Assembly: GCA_016218095.1 (NCBI GenBank)
Contig: JACREV010000241.1
Location: 1 to 6,286, forward strand
Reading direction: 5' to 3'
DNA: 6,286 bases
From: Deltaproteobacteria bacterium
GTDB taxonomy: Bacteria > Desulfobacterota > GWC2-55-46
Within the stretch, counting starts at the first letter, position 1; each line of letters begins with the position of its first letter. This document shows positions 1-4,684 of the stretch, piece after piece. Under the pieces are notes generated by a model, which worked only from the letters and a program-made list of their open reading frames with translations, was not told where the DNA came from and made no database searches. Position numbers and translations under genes: made by a program.

Positions 1-14
1 GCGGGGTAGTTCAT
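1..14 (-). CDS. ccoP: Start of a gene after ccoQ, probably ccoP (partial)
   Basis: An ATG overlaps the ccoQ stop codon as ATGA (11-14) and opens a frame beginning M-N-Y-P before the window ends. Only four codons are visible, so nothing in the protein itself identifies it. The call rests on gene order: in cbb3 oxidase operons ccoNOQ is normally followed by ccoP, the membrane-anchored dihaem cytochrome c subunit that passes electrons to CcoO. The ATGA overlap matches the ccoN-ccoO junction in the same operon and suggests translational coupling. Confidence 0.5.
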
Positions 15-157
15 TGGTCTTCGCGGAACGGTATCTCCCTGTGGCTTTCGAGCCTCTCCCTGTTCTTTCTCCGGAGGGCCCAGAAAGAGACCGCGCAGTA
101 GATGATGAAGAAGTAGACGAGGACGGCTGATTTTGAGAAGGCGATAAACCCTTCCAT
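11..157 (-). CDS. ccoQ: cbb3-type cytochrome oxidase small subunit CcoQ (FixQ)
   Basis: This 48-residue protein starts MEGFIAFSKSA and ends in HREIPFREDQ. One hydrophobic membrane helix spans about residues 10-29 and is followed by a basic and charged stretch (RRKNRERLESHRE). That is the usual architecture of CcoQ: one transmembrane segment and a short charged cytoplasmic tail. CcoQ is a non-catalytic subunit that stabilises the assembled CcoNOP complex in the inner membrane. The ribosome binding site AGGAGG lies inside the last codons of ccoO, 7 bases before the ATG, and the gap to ccoO is 3 bases. The stop overlaps the next start as ATGA. Sequence conservation in this family is weak, so size, topology and position between ccoO and the next gene carry most of the weight. 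Confidence 0.85.
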   Translation of the reverse strand: MEGFIAFSKSAVLVYFFIIYCAVSFWALRRKNRERLESHREIPFREDQ

Positions 158-160
158 CTG

Positions 161-766
161 TTACCTCCTCTTTACCGCGGTCCCGAGGGACTGCAGATAC
201 GCGATGAGCGCATCGAGCTCTGTCTTGCCCTTGAGCGTTGACGAGGCGCCGTCTATATCAGCGGCCGCATACGGGACGCCGAGCGTCACCATCGCCCTCA
301 TCTTCGTCTGTATCTTCGAGCCGTCGACCGTGGTCTTAGCGAGCCAGGGGTATCGGGGCATGACGGACTCGGGGACTATCGACCTCGGGTCCTCCATGTG
401 CTGTATGTGCCAGGAGTCGGGGTACTTGCCGCCGACGCGGGCGAGATCCGGCCCGGTCCTCTTCGAGCCCCACTGGTACGGGTGGTCGTACATCGATTCC
501 GCCGGGAGCGAATAAGGGCCGTAGCGTTCGGTCTCCGCCCTGAAGGGCCTTATCATCTGGGAGTGGCAGTTGTAGCAGCCCTCCCGGAGATAGATGTCCC
601 TGCCTTCGAGCTCGAGGGCCGTGTACGGGCGGACCCCCTCGAGCGGGGGGATCGTGGATTTGAGGAAAAAGAGCGGCGTTATCTCGACGAGCCCGCCGAC
701 GCTTATGAGCCCGGCGATGAGTATCGCCATGAGAAAACCGTTCTTCTCTATGACCTCGTGTCTCAT
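161..766 (-). CDS. ccoO: cbb3-type cytochrome c oxidase monohaem subunit CcoO (FixO)
   Basis: This 201-residue protein, a normal CcoO length, is the membrane-anchored cytochrome c subunit of the cbb3 oxidase. It relays electrons from CcoP to the CcoN active site. The start MRHEVIEKNG is followed by one membrane helix (about 11-35), which holds the periplasmic haem domain to the inner membrane. The haem c attachment motif is C64-Y-N-C67-H68 in the CcoO-typical context REGCYNCHSQMIRPF. The sixth iron ligand is probably M136 in ESVMPRYPWL. The C-terminus (ELDALIAYLQSLG) is the usual final helix of class I cytochrome c domains. I chose the ATG at 766 because it overlaps the ccoN stop as ATGA, has GGGAGG 6 bases upstream, and starts the conserved sequence. 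The same frame stays open upstream to 1300, but that stretch is only ccoN read out of frame. Confidence 0.97.
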   Translation of the reverse strand: MRHEVIEKNGFLMAILIAGLISVGGLVEITPLFFLKSTIPPLEGVRPYTALELEGRDIYLREGCYNCHSQMIRPFRAETERYGPYSLPAESMYDHPYQWGSKRTGPDLARVGGKYPDSWHIQHMEDPRSIVPESVMPRYPWLAKTTVDGSKIQTKMRAMVTLGVPYAAADIDGASSTLKGKTELDALIAYLQSLGTAVKRR

Positions 767-2223
767 GCCGCCCTCCCTTCGCTCGTGAGGGCCGGGACCG
801 CCTCCTCCGCGAGTACCGTCATGAGCACGTTGTATCCCATGACGAGCATGCCGCCGAAGTAGATGAGCCCGCCCATAAGCCTCATCACGTAGTACGGGTG
901 CATCGCCGCGACCGACTCGGCGAAGGTGTAGGTGAGGGAGCCGTCCGGGCCGACCGCCCTCCACATGAGCCCCTGGGTAACGCCTGAGATCCACATGGCG
1001 ACGATGTAGATGACGACACCTATCGTCGCCATCCAGAAGTGCGTGTTTATGAGCTTCGTGCTGTACATGGCGGGCTTTCCGAAGACCCTCGGGACCATGT
1101 AGTAGATGGCGCCTATCGATATCATCGCGACCCAGCCGAGCGCGCCGCTGTGGACGTGTCCTATGCCCCAGTCCGTGTAGTGTGAGAGGGCGTTGACCGA
1201 GCGTATAGCGAGCATCGGGCCTTCGAAGGTGGACATCCCGTAGAACGAGACCGCTACTATCATGAACTTGAGTATAGGGTCGGTCCTGAGCTTTTCCCAC
1301 GCCCCTTTAAGGGTCATTATGCCGTTGACCATGCCGCCCCATGAGGGGGCTATCAGCATGACGCTGAAGGTCATGCCGAGCGTCTGCGTCCAGTCGGGTA
1401 GCGCCGTATAGAGGAGGTGATGCGGGCCGGCCCAGATGTAGAGGAATATGAGGGTCCAGAAGTGGAGGATGGAGAGCCTGTAGCTGTAGATGGGCCTGCC
1501 GGCCTGCTTCGGGAGGAAGTAGTACATGATCCCGAGGAACCCGGCGGTAAGGAAGAACCCGACGGCGTTGTGGCCGTACCACCACTGGACCATCGCGTCC
1601 TGGACGCCCGAATATACGGAGTATGACTTCGTGAGGCTTACCGGGAATGCGAGCGAATTGAATACGTGGAGCACGGTTATGGTGATTATCATCGCCATGT
1701 AGAACCAGTTGCCTACGTATATGTGGGTCTCTTTCCTCTTCCAGATCGTCGCGAAGAAGTTTATGCCGTTCAATACCCAGACGACCGCTATGAGTATGTC
1801 TATCGGCCACTCGAGCTCCGCGTACTCCTTCCCGGCCGTGATGCCGAGCGGGAGGGTTAAGGCGGCAAGGACGATAATGAGCTGCCAGCCCCAGAAGGTG
1901 ATGTTGGCGAGCGTGTCGCTGAACAACCTGACGCGGGAGGTCCTCTGCACCGAGTACATCATCGCGGCAAAGAGGACGCACCCGCCGAATGCGAATATTA
2001 CGGCGTTGGTGTGAAGGGGGCGGATCCTGCCGAACGAGAGCTCCGGCATGTCGAGGTTCATGAAGGGGAAGGCGAGCTCCGCCGCGGCGAGGACGCCGAC
2101 GAGCATGCCGACTATACCCCATACCACCGCCATCACGCAGAACTTCCTTACTATCGCGTCGTTATATCCGGGCGAGTATCCTGACGGACCGGCCCCGGAG
2201 AGTACTGCCGAGTCTTGCTCCAT
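763..2223 (-). CDS. ccoN: cbb3-type cytochrome c oxidase catalytic subunit CcoN (FixN)
   Basis: This 486-residue integral membrane protein, with about 12 hydrophobic helices, is the catalytic subunit of the C-type haem-copper oxidase. It reduces O2 to water at a haem b3-CuB centre and pumps protons, typically with high O2 affinity. Counted against the Pseudomonas stutzeri numbering I recall, every ligand sits at a constant offset of 11. These are low-spin haem b ligands H71 (RPLHTNAV) and H358, haem b3 ligand H356 (GHVHSG), CuB ligands H218 (WWYGHNAVGFF), H268 and H269 (AGPHHLLYTALPDW), and the His-cross-linked tyrosine Y262. The set is complete, so the enzyme should be active. AAGGAGG lies 7 bases before the ATG, and the stop overlaps ccoO as ATGA. 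A sigma70-like promoter and an 8-bp leader hairpin precede it. It follows the Rrf2 regulator gene by 148 bases. Confidence 0.98.
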   Translation of the reverse strand: MEQDSAVLSGAGPSGYSPGYNDAIVRKFCVMAVVWGIVGMLVGVLAAAELAFPFMNLDMPELSFGRIRPLHTNAVIFAFGGCVLFAAMMYSVQRTSRVRLFSDTLANITFWGWQLIIVLAALTLPLGITAGKEYAELEWPIDILIAVVWVLNGINFFATIWKRKETHIYVGNWFYMAMIITITVLHVFNSLAFPVSLTKSYSVYSGVQDAMVQWWYGHNAVGFFLTAGFLGIMYYFLPKQAGRPIYSYRLSILHFWTLIFLYIWAGPHHLLYTALPDWTQTLGMTFSVMLIAPSWGGMVNGIMTLKGAWEKLRTDPILKFMIVAVSFYGMSTFEGPMLAIRSVNALSHYTDWGIGHVHSGALGWVAMISIGAIYYMVPRVFGKPAMYSTKLINTHFWMATIGVVIYIVAMWISGVTQGLMWRAVGPDGSLTYTFAESVAAMHPYYVMRLMGGLIYFGGMLVMGYNVLMTVLAEEAVPALTSEGRAA

Positions 2224-2266
2224 ACTGCTCCTCCTTTCGTTCCTGGCTTCTGTTTTTTATATGGAA

Positions 2267-2286
2267 GGGCCTTCGGTCGAAGGCCC
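2267..2286 (-). promoter_or_regulatory. Hairpin in the ccoN 5' leader
   Basis: The inverted repeat GGGCCTTC-GGTC-GAAGGCCC has a perfect 8-bp GC-rich stem and a 4-base loop. With a one-base bulge the stem can extend by a few A-T pairs. It falls about 15 bases downstream of the predicted ccoN transcription start and about 43 bases upstream of the ATG. On the transcribed strand it is followed by an A-rich stretch rather than a U-run, so it is not a standard intrinsic terminator. It may stabilise the 5' end of the message or act in attenuation; which one cannot be read from the sequence. Confidence 0.5.
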
Positions 2287-2308
2287 CTTGAGTGCGGGCG
2301 GAGCGTAG

Positions 2309-2337
2309 AATATAATCCGGCGATAATATAGTGTAAA
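2309..2337 (-). promoter_or_regulatory. Predicted sigma70-type promoter of the ccoNOQ(P) operon
   Basis: Read on the minus strand, the -35 element TTTACA (2332-2337) and the -10 element TATATT (2309-2314) are separated by 17 bases. Each matches the sigma70 consensus at five of six positions. Transcription would begin near 2302 and give a leader of about 80 bases. A second TATATT at 2325-2330 is an alternative -10 element but has a poorer -35 partner. I saw no FNR-type dyad (TTGAT-N4-ATCAA) in this gap. Confidence 0.6.
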
Positions 2338-2344
2338 AAGGCCT

Positions 2345-2357
2345 TTTTAGTCCTGAT
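2345..2357 (-). promoter_or_regulatory. Candidate Rrf2 operator upstream of ccoN
   Basis: The 13-mer ATCAGGACTAAAA (minus strand) is identical to the one over the rrf2 promoter at 2852-2864. It lies 8 bases upstream of the ccoN -35 element. The GACTAAA core resembles one half of the IscR type 1 consensus (GACT-RWWWY-AGTC). The expected second half (here GGCC) matches only partly, and it would run into the -35 element. Binding by the neighbouring Rrf2 protein is inferred from the shared word and the gene order. Confidence 0.5.
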
Positions 2358-2364
2358 ATATGCC

Positions 2365-2391
2365 AAAAAAATCAGCGCGCCTGCGCGAGCT
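2365..2391 (-). terminator. Intrinsic terminator embedded in the rrf2 3' end
   Basis: On the minus strand the sequence folds as AGC-(TC)-GCG-CAGG-CGC-GCT, a 6-bp GC-rich stem with a two-base bulge. It is followed by GA and then seven T residues (2371-2365). The hairpin lies in the last codons of the regulator gene and the T-run begins right after its stop. It should separate rrf2 transcription from the ccoN operon, which fits ccoN having its own promoter. The bulge weakens the stem, so read-through is possible. Confidence 0.6.
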
Positions 2392-2821
2392 TCCTTGCGT
2401 TCCTCTTCCGGATCGTCTCGGCGTCCTTGACGAGGTCCTGCATGGTCTTGCCTTCAAGCACCTCGAAGAGCTTTTTTTGCGCCTCTCTCCAGACCGGGTG
2501 GACCGGACAGACCTCGTCCTTCGGGCACTCGCCCTTCTTTATGAGGCAGACGTTCAGGTGGATGGGGCCCTCGACGGCCTCTATCGTCTCCCGGAGCGTT
2601 ATGGAGGCGGCGGGCCTTGCGAGGAAGAAGCCGCCCTTTGCGCCGCGCCTCGATTTGACGAGGCCTGCGCGCGTAAGACTCTGCATTATCTTCGAAAGGT
2701 AGCTTTTGGGGACGTCCTGGGCCTCTGATATCTCATTGATGAGAGATACCCTGTCCTCGTGCGCGGCGAGGTGCAGGACCGCCCTTACGGCGTACTCCCC
2801 GTCCCTTGTGAGTTGAAGCAT
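2372..2821 (-). CDS. Rrf2-family transcriptional regulator, IscR/NsrR-like, with a probable Fe-S cluster
   Basis: This 149-residue protein begins with the Rrf2 winged helix-turn-helix signature. MLQLTRDGEYAVRAVLHLA is followed by the recognition region DVPKSYLSKIMQSLTRAGLVKS and the wing RGAKGGFFLARP. The effector region holds C92, C99 and C105 plus H108 (CPVHPVW). This resembles the three cysteines and histidine that bind the [2Fe-2S] cluster in IscR, with a slightly different first spacing (x6 then x5). It probably senses Fe-S status, O2 or NO. AAGGA lies 7 bases before the ATG. Its promoter overlaps the same 13-base word that precedes ccoN, which suggests autoregulation and control of the downstream oxidase. 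It lacks features that would name it IscR, NsrR or RirA specifically, and no isc or suf genes are beside it. Confidence 0.93.
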   Translation of the reverse strand: MLQLTRDGEYAVRAVLHLAAHEDRVSLINEISEAQDVPKSYLSKIMQSLTRAGLVKSRRGAKGGFFLARPAASITLRETIEAVEGPIHLNVCLIKKGECPKDEVCPVHPVWREAQKKLFEVLEGKTMQDLVKDAETIRKRNARKLAQAR

Positions 2822-2850
2822 TGCGGATTCCTTAAAGGATATTAAAGATG

Positions 2851-2880
2851 ATTTTAGTCCTGATTTGCCGTTTTTGTCAA
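2851..2880 (-). promoter_or_regulatory. Predicted sigma70-type promoter of the rrf2 gene
   Basis: Read on the minus strand, a perfect -35 TTGACA (2875-2880) and a -10 TAAAAT (2851-2856, five of six matches) are separated by 18 bases. Transcription would start near 2844, leaving a leader of about 23 bases that carries the AAGGA ribosome binding site. The candidate Rrf2 operator covers most of the -10 element, a geometry that favours repression. Confidence 0.7.
2852..2864 (-). promoter_or_regulatory. Candidate Rrf2 operator over the rrf2 promoter
   Basis: This is the same 13-mer, ATCAGGACTAAAA on the minus strand, as at 2345-2357. The similarity continues past it: both copies carry GGC(A) a few bases upstream. 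The word overlaps the -10 element and the downstream part of the spacer, so a bound protein would block RNA polymerase. Autorepression is common among Rrf2 regulators such as IscR. The second half-site is degenerate. Confidence 0.5.
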
Positions 2881-2906
2881 GGGGAAAGTCCCGGAAATCC
2901 TTCGTC

Positions 2907-2918
2907 CCTGATAATCCG
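2907..2918 (+). repeat. Short dispersed word CCTGATAATCCG, copy 1
   Basis: This 12-mer in the gap between the hydrolase and rrf2 genes differs by one base from CCTGATTATCCG at 3996-4007. The CCTGAT part is also shared with the two candidate Rrf2 operators in the same orientation. It may be a weak operator-like site or a chance match in AT-richer intergenic DNA. Confidence 0.3.
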
Positions 2919-2922
2919 TTTT

Positions 2923-2943
2923 AAATACAGCGCCTTACGGCGC
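2923..2943 (-). terminator. Possible weak terminator after the hydrolase gene
   Basis: On the minus strand GCGCC-GTAA-GGCGC forms a perfect 5-bp GC stem with a tetraloop (2930-2943). It overlaps the stop codon of the hydrolase gene and is followed by TGTATTT. The T-run is short and interrupted, so termination may be partial. The next gene, rrf2, has its own strong promoter just downstream. Confidence 0.35.
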
Positions 2944-3951
2944 GGTCTGTTTGGCTTTCAGGAACTCCCTGACTGCGCCAACGCTCTCTTCCGGCTTCTC
3001 GGCGAAGATCGAGTGGCCGCTACCCTCTATGACCTTTAATGTCGCGTTCGGGAAGAAGCGCGCCTGCTTCCTCTGATGTCCCACGCCTATGAGCGTGTTG
3101 CACCCGCTCGCCAGGAACAATACCGGCCCCTTGAACCTGTCCACACCCTCGACGAGGTCTATCTCTATCTTCCCGTTTTTAAGCGCGGCAAAGAGGATCG
3201 ACTTCATGGCGGCAGAGCCCGGCCTCCAATGGAGAGCGCCCGCCTCCGGGACGACACCGCCGCAGTAATACTCCGTGTTTGTGTACGGGGCTATCCTGCC
3301 CATGAACCAGTCCGAAGGCGCATCCGCCCCTCCCCCTTTTACATGGAGCGACTGGAACCATGCCTTTGACGCCCTCCAGAGGAACGACGCCTCCCAGCGG
3401 GGGCCGAAGCGCAAGTGCGCGTCTCTCGCGAGCTCTGTTGTGAGGAACCCCGGCTCTGCGAGTACCGCGGCCTCGACCTTTTCAGGGTGTCTGCCTATAT
3501 AGCCGGAGGCGAGCATCCCGCCCCAGGAGTGCCCAACGAGATAGACCTTTCTGCCTTTCGAGAAACGATCGACGATAGAGTCGAGGTCTTGTAATGTCGA
3601 TTCAAGAGTAAGCCCCCCTGCCTCGACCCTCGGAGAGAGCCCGGTGGACCTCTGGTCGTAGAAGACGACGAAGTACTCGTCCGAGAGCGCCTTTAACGAA
3701 AGGAGGCCCCTGTAGTCCCAGCCGGGCCCGCCGTGGATGACGATAAGCGTCGGGTCCAAAGGGTCCCCGAACTGCTCTGAATGGAAGACCGCGCCATTTA
3801 TCTCTATATGCGGGATTGACGGGTCCTCGGCGACCGTAGCCGGGACGGTATAGTCGCCCTTTGCGACGATATAGAGCGTTGGAAAGAGTACCGCCGCGGC
3901 TACGATAAGGCCGGCGATTATCCTGACTATCAACAAAATGGGCTTGGTCAT
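2935..3951 (-). CDS. Membrane-anchored alpha/beta hydrolase, proline iminopeptidase-like
   Basis: This 338-residue protein opens with one long hydrophobic segment (about 5-30) with no lipobox cysteine, so it is probably an uncleaved membrane anchor or signal peptide placing the enzyme outside the cytoplasm. The alpha/beta hydrolase fold follows, with oxyanion motif HGGPG (73-77), DQRSTGLS (99-106) resembling the DQRGxGxS of proline iminopeptidases, nucleophile elbow GHSWGG with S142, and C-terminal H313 (GSGHSIFAEKP). The usual acidic member of the triad, after the strand VLFLASG, appears to be N285, so the acid may be missing or supplied elsewhere. The substrate is unknown; peptidase and esterase are both possible. 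GGAG lies 6 bases before the ATG. It has 99 bases of upstream gap after rluE, where I see no convincing promoter, so co-transcription with rluE is possible. Confidence 0.9.
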   Translation of the reverse strand: MTKPILLIVRIIAGLIVAAAVLFPTLYIVAKGDYTVPATVAEDPSIPHIEINGAVFHSEQFGDPLDPTLIVIHGGPGWDYRGLLSLKALSDEYFVVFYDQRSTGLSPRVEAGGLTLESTLQDLDSIVDRFSKGRKVYLVGHSWGGMLASGYIGRHPEKVEAAVLAEPGFLTTELARDAHLRFGPRWEASFLWRASKAWFQSLHVKGGGADAPSDWFMGRIAPYTNTEYYCGGVVPEAGALHWRPGSAAMKSILFAALKNGKIEIDLVEGVDRFKGPVLFLASGCNTLIGVGHQRKQARFFPNATLKVIEGSGHSIFAEKPEESVGAVREFLKAKQTAP

Positions 3952-3995
3952 CTTTTTCTCCGCGCCTTTACCCGTGGGGAGGTTACCATAACGCG

Positions 3996-4007
3996 CCTGA
4001 TTATCCG
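3996..4007 (+). repeat. Short dispersed word CCTGATTATCCG, copy 2
   Basis: This word lies in the 99-base gap upstream of the hydrolase gene and differs by one base from the copy at 2907-2918. A looser version, GCTGATTATTCCG, occurs at 6237-6249 upstream of the radical SAM gene. All lie between genes in the same orientation relative to transcription. Confidence 0.3.
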
Positions 4008-4050
4008 ATAGTTCAAACAGCCTGTTACTTCAATCCCTTTGTACGCCGGG

Positions 4051-4668
4051 TTATCTCGTATCTTTCAGGGGCGCAGCCTCTTTCCACTCTCCGGGCTTGA
4101 GCCCCCCGAGGACCCACGGCCCGATTGAGACGCGTATGAGCCGTAAGGCCGGGAGCCCGACCGCCGCGGTCATCCTCCGCACCTGGCGGTTCCTCCCTTC
4201 GGCTATGGTAATCTCTACCCATGCCGTAGGCACGGACTTTCTGAATCTTATGGGGGGCACTCGGGGCCAGATGAAGGGAGGCTCTTCAATAAGCCTTGCG
4301 CGCGCGGGCCTCGTCATGCCGTCGTTCAAAAGGACGCCTCTTCTCAACTTTTCGAGCGCCGCTTCATCGGGAGCCCCCTCGACCTGCACTATATAGGTCT
4401 TCGGGAGCTTACCCTTAGGGTCCGTGATGATGTGCTGGAGTCTGCCGCTGTTCGTAAGTACCACGAGCCCTTCGCTGTCGAAGTCGAGGCGGCCCGCCGC
4501 GTACACGTCCTTATGCGGGATGTAGTCGGCGAGGGTAGAGCGCCCTTCGCTATCAGTAAACTGGGAGAGTACCCTGAAAGGCTTGTTAAAGAGTATGACC
4601 AGCTCGCGTCCCGGCTTTTTTATGTTTCTCGAGGGCGTTCTCTTACTTCTCATGGGATACCGTCCCAT
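4051..4668 (-). CDS. rluE: 23S rRNA pseudouridine synthase, RluE-like (RsuA family)
   Basis: This 205-residue enzyme isomerises a uridine in rRNA to pseudouridine; E. coli RluE acts on U2457 of 23S rRNA. RsuA-family motifs are clear: FNKPFRVLSQFTD (27-39), VYAAGRLDFDSEGLVVLTN (55-73) with catalytic D62, KTYIVQVEG (90-98), and EGRNRQVRRMTAAVGLPALRL (157-177). No S4 RNA-binding domain precedes the catalytic domain; the N-terminus is a short basic tail, as in RluE and unlike RsuA or RluB. The motif NKPFRVLSQFTD and the block around WPRVPPIRFRKSVPTAW favour RluE over RluB/RluF. The start is uncertain: ATG 4668 has GAAGG only 2 bases upstream, while ATG 4653 (five codons later) has no good site. 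Both lie in one inverted repeat. The gene follows the radical SAM gene by 16 bases, so the two are likely co-transcribed. Confidence 0.92.
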   Translation of the reverse strand: MGRYPMRSKRTPSRNIKKPGRELVILFNKPFRVLSQFTDSEGRSTLADYIPHKDVYAAGRLDFDSEGLVVLTNSGRLQHIITDPKGKLPKTYIVQVEGAPDEAALEKLRRGVLLNDGMTRPARARLIEEPPFIWPRVPPIRFRKSVPTAWVEITIAEGRNRQVRRMTAAVGLPALRLIRVSIGPWVLGGLKPGEWKEAAPLKDTR

Positions 4669-4670
4669 GA
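4650..4670 (-). promoter_or_regulatory. Inverted repeat enclosing both candidate rluE start codons
   Basis: TCATGGGA-TACCG-TCCCATGA is a perfect 8-bp inverted repeat with a 5-base loop. The ATG at 4668 sits in one arm and the in-frame ATG at 4653 in the other. In the message this could form a hairpin that hides the start codons until the ribosome translating the upstream radical SAM gene disrupts it. It is a plausible translational coupling element but could be chance. Confidence 0.4.
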
Positions 4671-4684
4671 CCTTCGCGCGAAGC

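Noticed and set aside
767..1300. Long open extension upstream of the ccoO start in the same frame
   Set aside because: It is out-of-frame reading of ccoN, rich in R, H and G with no domain, while ccoN in the correct frame is complete. The CcoO-like sequence begins at the ATG at 766.
1307..2122. 271-codon open frame on the minus strand inside ccoN
   Set aside because: Low-complexity Arg/His/Pro composition typical of a shadow frame in GC-rich DNA; ccoN is certain here.
763..2223. Possible nitric oxide reductase (NorB) instead of CcoN
   Set aside because: CuB histidines and the active-site tyrosine Y262 of C-type oxidases are all present, and ccoO and ccoQ follow.
2865..2880. FNR-like dyad TTGCC-N6-GTCAA upstream of rrf2
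   Set aside because: The spacing and half-sites do not fit the FNR consensus, and one half is simply the -35 TTGACA of the rrf2 promoter.
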